From: Staphylococcus succinus
GTDB lineage: Bacteria > Bacillota > Bacilli > Staphylococcales > Staphylococcaceae
DNA: 64,000 bases
Direction: 5' to 3'
NCBI RefSeq assembly: GCF_029024945.1
Contig: NZ_CP118976.1
Span: forward strand, 310,001 to 374,000
Notes under the pieces: model-generated
Database searches by the model: none
Seen by the model: only the letters and a program-made list of their open reading frames with translations
What the model was told of the DNA's origin: nothing
In this document: positions 8,555-19,061 of the stretch, one piece after another
Layout: each line of letters opens with the position of its first letter
Position numbering within the stretch: position 1 is the first letter of the stretch
Translations under genes and position numbers: made by a program

Positions 8555-8568
8555 TGGAAACGCTTTAA
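8555..8568 (+). promoter_or_regulatory. weak cre-like site near the manA promoter
   Basis: TGGAAACGCTTTAA keeps the GNAANCGNTT core but has two mismatches to the CcpA consensus. A TATAAT at 8577-8582 lies nine bases downstream, so a protein bound here would overlap the -35 region of manA. Suggestive only. Confidence 0.4.
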
Positions 8569-8650
8569 TAAAATGTTATAATGTATTACTGAGACGAGAG
8601 AAATTAATATACGATATACTAAATAAAATAAAGAATGGAGGTACAAAGCA

Positions 8651-9586
8651 ATGCCATTATTTTTAAAACCTGTGTTTCAAGAACGTATCTGGGGTGGCAC
8701 AGCGCTCAAATCATTTAATTACGATCTACCAAATAATCATATAGGAGAATATTGGGCGATATCGGCACATCCTAACGGCCCAAATAAAATTGAAAACGGC
8801 AAACATAAGGATAAAACACTAGAAGAAGTTTGGAATGAAGACAAGAGTTTGTTTGGTGAAACCAGTGAAGCAAAATTCCCATTGCTTACTAAAATCTTAG
8901 ATGCCAATGATAAGTTATCTGTCCAAGTCCATCCAAATGATACATATGCACAAATTAATGAGGGAGAGTATGGTAAAACAGAATGTTGGTATATATTAGA
9001 TGCTAAAGAAGATGCAGAAATTATTTATGGTGTGAATGCAAAGGATCAAGATGAATTAGCACAAATGATAGATAATGCACAATTTGAGGACTTATTTCAC
9101 ACAGTAAAAGTGAAGCCTGGAGACTTTTTTTATGTACCAGCGGGAACTGTTCATGCTATTGGGGAGGGCATTTTAATATTAGAAACCCAACAGTCCTCAG
9201 ATACCACATATAGAATTTATGATTATAATCGTACAGATAAAGATGGTAATACAAGAGACTTACATTTAGAACAAAGTAAAGCTGTCATTAATCTCAATAC
9301 GCAAACACCCAACACCATCCCTAAATATGAAATGATTCAAGGTCAATCATATACGCAGTTTGTTTCGAATACATTTTTTACAGTTGAACGTTGGATTATT
9401 TCAGGTAGTTTAACATATACAAAGCCCTATCATTATTGTCTCATCTCCATTGTGGAAGGGCAGGGTGTTGTTACTATTGAAGAGGAAGTATACCAATTAG
9501 AAAAGGGGATACATTTTATATTAACGACTGAGGATAAGGATATAGCATTTAACGGTGACATGACAATGATAGTTAGTCATGTATAA
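8651..9586 (+). CDS. manA: mannose-6-phosphate isomerase, class I
   Basis: This zinc enzyme interconverts mannose 6-phosphate and fructose 6-phosphate. The 311 residues show the class I pattern: an N-terminal KPVFQERIWGG, the metal-site motif SVQVHPND (about 96-103), GKTECWYIL, and YVPAGTVHAIGEG (about 162-174) supplying another His ligand. The length fits the short firmicute form. GGAGG lies ten bases before the ATG. A ROK-family kinase follows after 89 bases with no terminator between, so the pair can phosphorylate a hexose and feed it into glycolysis. Confidence 0.93.
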   Translation: MPLFLKPVFQERIWGGTALKSFNYDLPNNHIGEYWAISAHPNGPNKIENGKHKDKTLEEVWNEDKSLFGETSEAKFPLLTKILDANDKLSVQVHPNDTYAQINEGEYGKTECWYILDAKEDAEIIYGVNAKDQDELAQMIDNAQFEDLFHTVKVKPGDFFYVPAGTVHAIGEGILILETQQSSDTTYRIYDYNRTDKDGNTRDLHLEQSKAVINLNTQTPNTIPKYEMIQGQSYTQFVSNTFFTVERWIISGSLTYTKPYHYCLISIVEGQGVVTIEEEVYQLEKGIHFILTTEDKDIAFNGDMTMIVSHV

Positions 9587-9675
9587 ATGGCGCATTATAA
9601 CTAAATAATGAAGTACTTTCAGTAGAGGGAGTATATCATCACTATATTGAGAAAAAATAATGGAGTTGGTAGCAA

Positions 9676-10569
9676 ATGTTGAAAATTTGTGTTGATATTG
9701 GTGGAACAAAAACCATCGTAGGTCTAATTAATGAAGATTTGAAAATTATAGACAGTAAAAAATTTGAAACAAATAAAGTTGACCCTACAGCGCAGTTTAA
9801 TGAAATTTTGAAAATTGCGAAACAGTATGTGACTGATTTTAAAAGTATAGATGATACAGTATTAAATATCGCTATGCCTGGTCCGTGTGATTACACGAAA
9901 GGCTTATTTTTAAATCCTCCTAATTTACAAGCTTACAATGGTTTTAATGCTGAAGCATATATCACAGAACATAGTGATTTTAAACCTCAATTTGTTAATG
10001 ATACAGATGCTGCAATTCTAGCAGAGTATCAATATATTGAAGATGGAGTGGAAGATTTTATATATTTAACGATTAGTACTGGCATAGGTATGGCATATGT
10101 TCGAAAAGGGAAAATTGTATCGGGTGTGGATGGTAATTTCGGAGAGATAGGTCACACTGTCATTAAAAGTAACAGTGATTATAAGTGTCCGGTTTGTCAG
10201 CAATATGGTTGTGTGGAAAATGAAATTTCTGGATCAGCCATTAGTAGAAAAGCAAGTGAAATATTAAATAGAGTAGTCAGCACAAGAGAAGCGATACAAA
10301 TGTATATAGACGGTGACAATAAAGCAGTCAAAGATATGATAGAAGAAGTAATTAAGTTAACGCAGCAGCTTTGTATCAATTTATTTAGCGTGTTTAACAT
10401 TTATTATATAGTTCTTGGTGGAGGTGTCACACAAAGTTCACTTCCATATAAAGAAAGCATTAAATCATATGCAACAGCCCATCACTTGATTCGTAATAGC
10501 ACTTTCAATGTTGAAGTGAGTCACTTAGAGGCTAATGTACTTACAGGTTTATATTTTGTAGGTAAATAA
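9676..10569 (+). CDS. ROK family sugar kinase
   Basis: This is a cytoplasmic hexose kinase of the ROK family. The ATP-binding motif CVDIGGTKT is at residues 5-13, and FVNDTDAAILAEY and TISTGIGMAYV mark the catalytic and phosphate sites. The ROK zinc motif is present as GHTVIK followed by CPVCQQYGCVEN (His and three Cys). The length of 297 residues is usual. Co-transcription with manA suggests mannose or fructose as substrate rather than glucose, but specificity cannot be read from the sequence. A long hairpin terminator follows. Confidence 0.87.
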   Translation: MLKICVDIGGTKTIVGLINEDLKIIDSKKFETNKVDPTAQFNEILKIAKQYVTDFKSIDDTVLNIAMPGPCDYTKGLFLNPPNLQAYNGFNAEAYITEHSDFKPQFVNDTDAAILAEYQYIEDGVEDFIYLTISTGIGMAYVRKGKIVSGVDGNFGEIGHTVIKSNSDYKCPVCQQYGCVENEISGSAISRKASEILNRVVSTREAIQMYIDGDNKAVKDMIEEVIKLTQQLCINLFSVFNIYYIVLGGGVTQSSLPYKESIKSYATAHHLIRNSTFNVEVSHLEANVLTGLYFVGK

Positions 10570-10576
10570 ACATAAG

Positions 10577-10657
10577 AAACTTCACAATTTCAACGAAATC
10601 TTCCTCTGTAAGTTCTGATTAAAATTGAGGGAAGCGTCGTGAATTGTGAAGTTTTTT
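10577..10657 (+). terminator. long branched terminator after ROK kinase
   Basis: Outer arms AACTTCACAATT and AATTGTGAAGTT end in six T residues. Between them CTTCCTC and GAGGGAAG can form an inner stem, giving a branched structure longer than a usual terminator. Confidence 0.75.
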
Positions 10658-10828
10658 GAATATATTTGTTTTTCTAAATAAGTATAAGCTAAGCGTATAA
10701 ATCATTGGAATGTTTTAAAATCTATATGGTTTGATTGATAAAGGTTAGTCTTCGGTTTGTGTGCGCGTTTTATAGAGGGATGTCTAAAAACGCCTTTACT
10801 GTGAAGTTCTTTAGAGCATAGGGAGTAT

Positions 10829-12022
10829 TTATTGTATGCTCCAATGATAAGGGTCTTTAAGCGTACCCCAATTCTGCTCAATTTCAGTTGAATTTAGTAA
10901 ACAATTATCAAGCTCCTTTGTTATTTTTTCTTCATCTAAATCGGTTCCGATAATGACAAACTGAGTATGTCTGTCTCCATATTGAATGTCCCAATTTTCT
11001 CTTACATCGTCTCGTTCTTTTAGGATCAAACGTTGTTTAGAAGCTTCCATAGCTGCTACCCAGTATGTCACGGGCTTTAAGTCGATTGCTGAGCCCGCTT
11101 GTGAAAGTAGGCAAGCAACTTGATTGTATTGAGCTAGCCAGACAATACCTTTAGTACGGACGATATTTTTATCAAGATGTTCCAACCAGTGATTGAAGCG
11201 GGCGGCATGAAAAGGTAAAGTCCTACTATAAACCATTGAAGAAATACCGTATTCTTCAGTTTCTGGTGCGTGGTGCGCGTGACCGCCATTTGTCAGTTCT
11301 CGTAGCCAACCTGCCGAGTTACTGGATGTTTCATAATCAAAGCGTTTAGTATTTAACACATCTTTTATATCTACTTGACCAAAAGTTGTACTAATGAACT
11401 TTGCTTCAGGCTGTAGTTTTCGCAACACAGTTATAAGTTTTTCTAATTCCTTTGAGCTAACTAAATCTGTTTTGTTTAATATTAAGACATTACAAAATTC
11501 AATTTGGTCAATTAATAAATCGGCAATTGTCCGTTCATCCTCAGCGCTCACGCCTTGTTGTCTATCTATAAGTAAATCCTCTGAACGAATATCATTTATA
11601 AAACGATTGGCATCAACTACTGTAACCATGGTATCTAGACGACATAATTTTGATAAGTCGATACCCATATCTTCGTCCATATACGAAAATGTTTGCGCAA
11701 CTGGGACAGGTTCTGAAATACCTGTTGACTCGATAATGATTTGATCTATCCCTCCCTTTTTACATAGGTACTCAACTTCTTTAAGTAAATCTTCACGTAG
11801 TGTACAACAAATACAACCATTAGATAATTCAATTAATTTCTCATCTGTACGAGAAATCCCTCCACCATCTGCAATTAAATCTTTATCAATATTAATTTCA
11901 CTCATATCATTAACAATTACAGCGATTTTTAAATTTTGGCGATTATTTAATACATTATTCATTATTGTCGTTTTACCTGATCCTAGATAACCACTTAATA
12001 CGGTAACTGGTATGTTATTCAT
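10829..12022 (-). CDS. G3E GTPase, YciC/ZigA-type putative zinc chaperone
   Basis: This is a COG0523 (CobW/YciC/ZNG1-type) G3E GTPase, a family of metallochaperones that insert or handle zinc or other divalent metals. Walker A is GYLGSGKTT (11-19), the metal-binding CxCC is GCICC with Cys70, 72 and 73, NKTD (183-186) is the G4 motif, and a His-rich HAHH lies at 248-251 before the C-terminal CobW_C domain. The 397 residues matches the YciC subgroup. A perfect Fur/Zur-type palindrome lies 74-96 bases upstream, which suggests induction under zinc starvation. A second G3E GTPase is divergent. Metal identity is inferred. Confidence 0.87.
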   Translation of the reverse strand: MNNIPVTVLSGYLGSGKTTIMNNVLNNRQNLKIAVIVNDMSEINIDKDLIADGGGISRTDEKLIELSNGCICCTLREDLLKEVEYLCKKGGIDQIIIESTGISEPVPVAQTFSYMDEDMGIDLSKLCRLDTMVTVVDANRFINDIRSEDLLIDRQQGVSAEDERTIADLLIDQIEFCNVLILNKTDLVSSKELEKLITVLRKLQPEAKFISTTFGQVDIKDVLNTKRFDYETSSNSAGWLRELTNGGHAHHAPETEEYGISSMVYSRTLPFHAARFNHWLEHLDKNIVRTKGIVWLAQYNQVACLLSQAGSAIDLKPVTYWVAAMEASKQRLILKERDDVRENWDIQYGDRHTQFVIIGTDLDEEKITKELDNCLLNSTEIEQNWGTLKDPYHWSIQ

Positions 12023-12095
12023 TGAAAATTCCCCTCATTTTAATATTATTCGTCATATTGACTAATATAAACTTTAAACGTATACTTATAAAATG

Positions 12096-12118
12096 TAAAT
12101 AGGAATCATTCCTATTTA
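12096..12118. promoter_or_regulatory. perfect Fur-family (Zur-like) operator palindrome
   Basis: TAAATAGGAAT and ATTCCTATTTA are exact 11-base inverted arms around a single C. The layout matches the Zur box AAATCGTAATNATTACGATTT in all but two bases per arm. It overlaps TGTAAA (TTTACA on the minus strand), a likely -35 for the minus-strand GTPase gene, and can also serve the divergent GTPase gene. Confidence 0.7.
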
Positions 12119-12178
12119 TAAAAATATACTTGAATTATCCAGTTAATCATTTCCTTGGAAATATTTTCAACAAATTAA

Positions 12179-12295
12179 ATGGTATTAGCTGAAACAACAA
12201 CGAGATGTGAAGCATCATATAAAGGTAAATATCAAGGACAATCAACAACTACAGGAAGTATGAGTTATAAAGATTTAAATAATGGAAGTGTGTGA
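12179..12295 (+). CDS. 38-codon open frame before the second G3E gene, possible gene remnant
   Basis: An ATG at 12179 opens 38 codons beginning MVLAETTTRCEASYKGKYQG and ending at a TGA four bases before the next gene's ATG. Codon use looks like real staphylococcal coding sequence, rich in Thr, Ser and Gly. It has no Shine-Dalgarno, and an in-frame TAA lies just upstream of the ATG. I do not recognise the peptide. It may be the C-terminal scrap of a lost secreted or surface protein, or a leader peptide coupled to the GTPase gene. Confidence 0.35.
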   Translation: MVLAETTTRCEASYKGKYQGQSTTTGSMSYKDLNNGSV

Positions 12296-12299
12296 TAAT

Positions 12300-13208
12300 A
12301 TGGAAATTGTTATTATCGGTGGATTTTTAGGCGGGGGAAAAACCACAGTTTTGAACCATTTAATTCAAGAAGCACTGAATAACGGTAAGAAACCAGCAGT
12401 ACTTATGAATGAATTCGGTGAAAAAAGTGTAGATAGTTATTTGATAAATCGTAATATACAGGTTAATGAAATCGTAAATGGATGTATATGCTGCGAATTA
12501 AAGACGGATGTCACAAAACAATTACATGAAATTTATATGACTTTTAAACCTGATATTGTCTTTATAGAATGTAGTGGTATAGCGCATCCAAGTGAGGTAT
12601 TAGACGCATGCTTAACGCCTGTACTTGCGCCATTCTCAAAGGTCATAAGTATCCTTGGCGTATTAGATGCCCATTTATATTATAACTTAGAGAAATTACC
12701 GAAAAGGATACAAAAGTTAGTAGATGTCCAGTTACAACATTGTTCAAATATACTTCTAAATAAAGTTGATTTATTAAACTCAGAGAAAATATTGGAAATA
12801 TTGAATGTACTAAAGCGTAAACATCCCAAAATTAAATGCTTTATAACAAAATATGGTGACATTAAGATACAAAATATAACAATAGCTGAAGAAGAAAAAT
12901 GGATTAAAAAAAGTGATGATCAAATTTTTCATGGGAGTATAGGTCACTGTTTATATCAATTTTCATCGAATTGGCATAAAAATGATTTTATACATTGGAT
13001 ACAAAATTTACCATCATACGTGTATAGAGTTAAAGGATTTATAGATTTTGGTGAGAACGGCTTGAAAAGTCAGATTCAGTATGCAAATAATCAGTTAAAT
13101 ATACAAACGACAGATTTGAATGTGGATAATTATATTGTCATTATAGGCCACAATATAAATAATGACGAAATTATTAGATCAATTAAGCAATCTAAAAAAG
13201 ATATATAA
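12300..13208 (+). CDS. G3E GTPase (CobW/YjiA-like) metallochaperone
   Basis: This second COG0523 protein is shorter (302 residues) and belongs to a different subgroup from its divergent neighbour. Walker A is GGFLGGGKTT (7-16), the metal motif GCICC has Cys62, 64 and 65, and ECSGIAHP and LLNKVD follow. The C-terminal CobW domain is reduced and lacks a His-rich linker. I chose ATG 12300 because the frame's earlier ATG at 12282 has no ribosome site, whereas GGAAG at 12284-12288 serves 12300. It probably shares the Fur/Zur-like palindrome with the other G3E gene. Confidence 0.83.
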   Translation: MEIVIIGGFLGGGKTTVLNHLIQEALNNGKKPAVLMNEFGEKSVDSYLINRNIQVNEIVNGCICCELKTDVTKQLHEIYMTFKPDIVFIECSGIAHPSEVLDACLTPVLAPFSKVISILGVLDAHLYYNLEKLPKRIQKLVDVQLQHCSNILLNKVDLLNSEKILEILNVLKRKHPKIKCFITKYGDIKIQNITIAEEEKWIKKSDDQIFHGSIGHCLYQFSSNWHKNDFIHWIQNLPSYVYRVKGFIDFGENGLKSQIQYANNQLNIQTTDLNVDNYIVIIGHNINNDEIIRSIKQSKKDI

Positions 13209-13256
13209 GTATAACTTCTATACTGTTACTATTTATAAATAGAACTTAAGCAATAA

Positions 13257-13292
13257 AACAAACCAAATGCTATTACAGCACTTGGTTTGTTT
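13257..13292. terminator. bidirectional terminator
   Basis: ACAAACCAAATGCT and AGCACTTGGTTTGT form a stem between the convergent G3E GTPase and metY-like genes, with A-rich and T-rich flanks. Confidence 0.75.
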
Positions 13293-13311
13293 ACATTTAT
13301 ATTTATTTTTC

Positions 13312-14765
<1,454 letters not shown>

Positions 14766-14822
14766 TCTTATCAGTATAGTAGGGAATAGAAAAAGGAATA
14801 ACTGCATGTATGGAGGACTATG

Positions 14823-15722
14823 ATGATTGGGTATGATTTAATAGGCAATACACCGCTTGTATTATTAACATCTTTTAGTAATGAGGATGTACAAATCTAT
14901 GCTAAATTAGAACAATTTAATCCTGGCGGGAGTGTTAAAGATAGATTGGGTAAGTTTGTAATAGAGCGCGCATTGGAGAAGAAGTTAATAAACAAAGGTG
15001 ATACTATTGTAGAAGCTTCAGCAGGTAATACGGGTATTGGATTAGCGATTTCAGGTAATCATTTTGGCATCCATACAGTTATTTTTGTGCCTGGAGGTTT
15101 CTCAGAAGAAAAGATATCTATTATGCAAGCCTTAGGTGCTGAAATTAAAAGAACTGATAAAGCATTGGGCATGAAAGGGGCTCAAAATGCAGCCAAACAA
15201 TATGAAGCAGATACTGGAGCACTATATATAAATCAATTTGAAAATGAAGATAACCCTAGAACTTATGCGCATACTTTAGCAAAAGAAATTACATTAGAGT
15301 TACCTGAAATAGATTACTTTGTTGCTGGTGTCGGCTCAGGAGGTACATTTTCTGGGGTTGCTCAATATTTGGCATCATTTGATGTCGAGAGTGTCATTGT
15401 AGAACCTGAAGGTTCAATATTAAGCGGAGGTAAACAGCATCCACATGATATTGAAGGTATCGGATCGGAACAATGGCCACGGTTTTTACCTCGTTCATTG
15501 GTAAGTGATATTGTGAAAGTAAGTGACAAAGAAGCTTTCAATAATGTAAAGCAATTGGCTAAAAAAGAAGGCTTATTTGTTGGTAGTTCTTCAGGGGCTG
15601 CGTTACAAGGGGCGCTAGAAGTAAAGAAACACATCAATAAAGGTGTCATCGTAATAATATTCCCAGATGGTAGTGATCGTTACATGTCTAAACAAATATT
15701 TGATTATAAGGAGAATTTATAA
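14823..15722 (+). CDS. mccA: MccA, O-acetylserine-dependent cystathionine beta-synthase / cysteine synthase family
   Basis: This PLP enzyme starts the reverse transsulfuration route, joining homocysteine to O-acetylserine to give cystathionine. The PLP lysine lies in NPGGSVKDRLG, followed by EASAGNTGIGLAI, VGSGGTFSGVA and SSSGAA, all typical of the cysteine synthase fold. The 299 residues and the opening IGYDLIGNTPLV match S. aureus MccA as I recall it. GGAGG ends at 14816, so ATG 14823 (six-base spacing) is preferred to the adjacent ATG at 14820. Its TAA overlaps the ATG of mccB as TAATG. Confidence 0.9.
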   Translation: MIGYDLIGNTPLVLLTSFSNEDVQIYAKLEQFNPGGSVKDRLGKFVIERALEKKLINKGDTIVEASAGNTGIGLAISGNHFGIHTVIFVPGGFSEEKISIMQALGAEIKRTDKALGMKGAQNAAKQYEADTGALYINQFENEDNPRTYAHTLAKEITLELPEIDYFVAGVGSGGTFSGVAQYLASFDVESVIVEPEGSILSGGKQHPHDIEGIGSEQWPRFLPRSLVSDIVKVSDKEAFNNVKQLAKKEGLFVGSSSGAALQGALEVKKHINKGVIVIIFPDGSDRYMSKQIFDYKENL

Positions 15723-16869
15723 TGAATAAAAAACACAATTAATTCACGGCGGATTAACGACAGATCCTTACACAGGCGCGGTAACAACACCGATTTATCA
15801 AACAAGTACGTATATCCAAGATGAGATTGGTGATTTAAGACAAGGCTACGAATATTCACGGTCAGCAAATCCGACACGCAGTGCTTTAGAGGGTGTTATT
15901 GCTGATTTAGAGCAAGCTCAGTATGGTTTTGCTTTTGGTTCTGGGATGGCCGCAATCACTGCAGTAATCATGTTATTAGATGAAGGCGACCATTTATTGT
16001 TAAATTCTGATGTCTACGGTGGGACTTATAGAGCATTAACAAAGGTCTTTACGCGTTACGGTATAGAGGTAGATTTTATTGATACTACACACATTGACCA
16101 AGTAGAGCAATATATTAAACCAGAAACAAAAATGTTATATATTGAAACACCTTCTAACCCTTTATTACGTGTTACAGACATTCAACAAACAGCGGAAATT
16201 GCTAAGAAATATGAGTTGATTTCTGTAGTGGATAATACATTTATGACGCCTTATTTTCAAAATCCATTAGTACTAGGCATTGATATTGTATTACATTCAG
16301 CTACGAAATATTTAGGAGGGCATAGTGATGTTGTCTCAGGATTAGTTGCTACAAGCGACAATAATTTAGCAGAGCGCATCGGCTTCATTCAAAATTCAAC
16401 GGGTGGTGTCTTAGGACCCCAAGATAGTTACTTATTGATACGCGGTATTAAAACACTTGGTCTGCGTATGGAGCAAATACAACGTAATGCGTTTGCAATC
16501 ATTGAAATGTTACAACAGCATCAAGCGGTAGAACAAGTATTCCATCCAAGTATTGAAACACACTTAAATCATGATATTCATCAAGCACAAGCGGAGGGAC
16601 ATACAGGTGTTATTGCTTTTGAGGTTTCTAATATAGCTAGTGCTAAGGCAGTTATCCGTGAATTACAATATTTTACGTTAGCTGAAAGTTTAGGAGCAGT
16701 AGAAAGCTTAGTCTCTGTCCCAGCCTTAATGACACATGCTTCTATTCCCAAAGACGTTCGTGAAAAAGAAGGTATTGCAGATGGTCTTATTCGTTTATCG
16801 GTAGGTATTGAAGATACTGAAGACTTAGTTGAAGATTTAAAACAATCTTTAGATAAATTAAATAAATAA
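15722..16869 (+). pseudogene. mccB: mccB, cystathionine gamma-lyase / homocysteine gamma-lyase, frameshifted at codon 4
   Basis: The product would split cystathionine to cysteine, completing reverse transsulfuration with MccA. An excellent AAGGAGA and an ATG overlapping the mccA stop give Met-Asn-Lys-Lys, but the frame then hits TAA at 15740. From 15730 the +1 frame reads on without a stop to 16869 and contains the whole protein: LIHGG, YEYSRSANPTRS, FGSGMAAI and PLP-lysine LHSATKYLGGHSDV. One missing A in the run of six at 15728-15733 accounts for the break. The first in-frame ATG (15946) would delete about 70 residues of the fold. It could be a true mutation, a phase-variable run or a sequencing error; the rest is intact. 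Confidence 0.85.
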
Positions 16870-16890
16870 CACAAAGTTAGATGTTAATAT

Positions 16891-16924
16891 AAAATAACCT
16901 AGGAAATTATTCCTAGGTTATTTT
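16891..16924 (+). terminator. terminator after mccB
   Basis: AAAATAACCTAGGAA and TTCCTAGGTTATTTT form a perfect 15-bp stem with a four-base loop, ending in T residues. Confidence 0.88.
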
Positions 16925-17062
16925 ATATTTTAGTAATTTTTAATGATTGAATATATGAAAGGACTATATATAAAATAGTCTGTTTTTGAGAGTACTATGA
17001 AATAAAAATAAGGTCATTAAGCATATGACTTATAGGGTAATTAATACGTATATATAATTTGT

Positions 17063-17085
17063 TAACACACTTTAGTGTAGTGTTA
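17063..17085. promoter_or_regulatory. inverted repeat before ABC exporter, possible operator
   Basis: TAACAC and GTGTTA enclose an 11-base centre, 46 bases before the ABC ATPase start codon. The arms suit a dimeric repressor, but no regulator gene is adjacent. Confidence 0.35.
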
Positions 17086-17130
17086 CATTTGGAAGGTATG
17101 AAAATTATTGCGAAGTAAGGGGTTAAAGAG

Positions 17131-17835
17131 ATGATAGAAGTTCATAATATTAATAAGTCATTTGACAAAAAACATATACTTAAAGATATAAATGTTACTT
17201 TTGAAAAGGGGAAAATTGTCGGACTCATTGGACCCTCTGGCACAGGAAAAACGACACTCATACAATGTATATTGGGTATGGAAAAAACAGATACAGGTTG
17301 GGTAACAGTAAATGATAGAGAAATTCCAAATAGGAAAGTATTGAAAGATATTGGCTATATGGCACAAAGTGATGCTTTATATGAAGATTTAACAGGTAAG
17401 GAAAATTTGAAATTCTTCGCTGGAATCTATATTAAGAAACGTAAATATATTAAAGAACGTATTAAAAGTTGTAGTGAAATGGTACAACTTCAAGATGCGT
17501 TAAATCAAAAGGTATCTACATATTCTGGAGGCATGAAAAGACGACTGTCTTTAGCGATTAGCTTTTTACAGGACCCTAATATTTTAATTTTAGATGAGCC
17601 TACGGTCGGTATAGATCCCAAATTGAGACAAGCTGTATGGCAAGATTTAGAGGAGGCGAAACAAAGAAATAAGAGTATATTGGTAACGACGCATGTGCTA
17701 GATGAAGCTTCTCGCTGTGATAAATTATTACTAATGAATCACGGAAAAATTATTGCTTCAGGTTCGCCTGACGAATTAAAGCAGCAATATAATGCAAAGA
17801 CAATTGAAGAAGTATTCTTGAAGATGGAGGATTAA
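17131..17835 (+). CDS. ABC transporter ATP-binding protein (ABC-2 type exporter)
   Basis: This ATPase drives the permease encoded two bases downstream. Walker A is GPSGTGKTT (about 34-42), the signature YSGGMKRRLS (about 131-140), Walker B LILDEPTVGID, and the H-loop His lies in VTTHVLDEA. At 234 residues it is a single-domain drug/polysaccharide-type exporter subunit. The ribosome site AAGGGG precedes ATG. The substrate is not evident; homologues move antibiotics, lipids or small peptides. Confidence 0.88.
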   Translation: MIEVHNINKSFDKKHILKDINVTFEKGKIVGLIGPSGTGKTTLIQCILGMEKTDTGWVTVNDREIPNRKVLKDIGYMAQSDALYEDLTGKENLKFFAGIYIKKRKYIKERIKSCSEMVQLQDALNQKVSTYSGGMKRRLSLAISFLQDPNILILDEPTVGIDPKLRQAVWQDLEEAKQRNKSILVTTHVLDEASRCDKLLLMNHGKIIASGSPDELKQQYNAKTIEEVFLKMED

Positions 17836-17837
17836 TT

Positions 17838-18968
17838 ATGAAGTCATTACACATTGCGAAACGTATATTTAAACAAACGATTAGAGATATCAGAACGCTA
17901 ATGCTGTTATTAGTTGCTCCAATACTTATTTTATCATTACTATATTATATATTTTCCGTTTCAGATAATACAAATGGCGTGAAAGTAGGCGTTCAAAATG
18001 TGCCACAAACGCTTGTAGCTGAATTACATAAACAAGATATTTCCACACAAAACTATACGAGCCATAAAAATATAGCTGATAAAATTAAAAAAGGGGAGCT
18101 TACAGGATTTATCTATCAAAAAGGTGGTAACTTGCATGTTACTTTAGCTAATGATAATCCAACAGAGTCAGGAACATTAGCTTCTACAAATCAAAAATGG
18201 GTCATTAGTCATAATATGGGACAAATGAAAGCTAATACAAATCAACTACAAAAGGCCTTAAGACAAGCTAACACTCCCGAAGTTATTCAAACAGATGCAG
18301 GTAATAATGATATGAGTAAAGAGCCTATGAATATAAAGACGCATTATTTATATGGTGATAAAGATTCGACATACTTCGATATGATCAATCCGATACTAAT
18401 TGGTTTCTTTGTATTTTTCTTTACGTTTTTAATATCAGGAATCGGGTTATTAAAAGAAAGAACATCTGGTACTTTAGAAAGGTTACTGGCCTCACCCATT
18501 AAGCGTAGTCAAATTATTTTTGGCTACATCATGGGTTATGGTCTGTTTAGTATTATTCAAACTTTTGTGGTAGTAATGTTTGCTATTTATGTATTGAATA
18601 TTGCTGTTCAAGGGCCGATTTGGTTGGTGTTAGTGACTACAATTTTAACTGCACTCGTAGCATTAACGTTCGGTATTTTATTATCTACCTTTGCATCATC
18701 AGAGTTTCAAATGATTCAATTTATTCCACTTGTCATTGTCCCTCAAGTGTTATTTGCTGGACTGATACCAATCGCATCTATGAATGTGGGATTACAATAT
18801 TTTGCGCACCTTATGCCATTATTCTATACTGGACAAGCAATGCAAGATGTCATGATTAAAGGTTATGGTATAGAAGATGTTTATATGAACTTAGCGATAT
18901 TATTCGGCATATTTGTTGTCCTATTAATTTTAAATATTTTTGGGATGAAACGATATAGAAAAGTATAG
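17838..18968 (+). CDS. ABC-2 type permease
   Basis: This is the membrane subunit of the exporter. One N-terminal membrane segment (about residues 20-42) is followed by a roughly 135-residue extracytoplasmic domain, then about five membrane segments from residue 185 to the end. This is the ABC2_membrane_3 layout. The intracellular motif KERTSGTLERLLASPIKRSQ (about 208-227) is the typical coupling region. GGAGG overlaps the end of the ATPase gene, so the two are translationally coupled. Substrate unknown. Confidence 0.85.
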   Translation: MKSLHIAKRIFKQTIRDIRTLMLLLVAPILILSLLYYIFSVSDNTNGVKVGVQNVPQTLVAELHKQDISTQNYTSHKNIADKIKKGELTGFIYQKGGNLHVTLANDNPTESGTLASTNQKWVISHNMGQMKANTNQLQKALRQANTPEVIQTDAGNNDMSKEPMNIKTHYLYGDKDSTYFDMINPILIGFFVFFFTFLISGIGLLKERTSGTLERLLASPIKRSQIIFGYIMGYGLFSIIQTFVVVMFAIYVLNIAVQGPIWLVLVTTILTALVALTFGILLSTFASSEFQMIQFIPLVIVPQVLFAGLIPIASMNVGLQYFAHLMPLFYTGQAMQDVMIKGYGIEDVYMNLAILFGIFVVLLILNIFGMKRYRKV

Positions 18969-19017
18969 AAAGTTTAATTCAAGTCATTGTAATAAAAATT
19001 TTTATCATATTAATATA

Positions 19018-19056
19018 AGAGGCCTAATCAAATTATGAGATTTTGATTAGGCCTCT
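19018..19056. terminator. bidirectional terminator
   Basis: AGAGGCCTAATCAAA and TTTGATTAGGCCTCT are exact 15-base complements with a nine-base loop, between the convergent permease and thioesterase genes. Confidence 0.88.
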
Positions 19057-19061
19057 ATATT

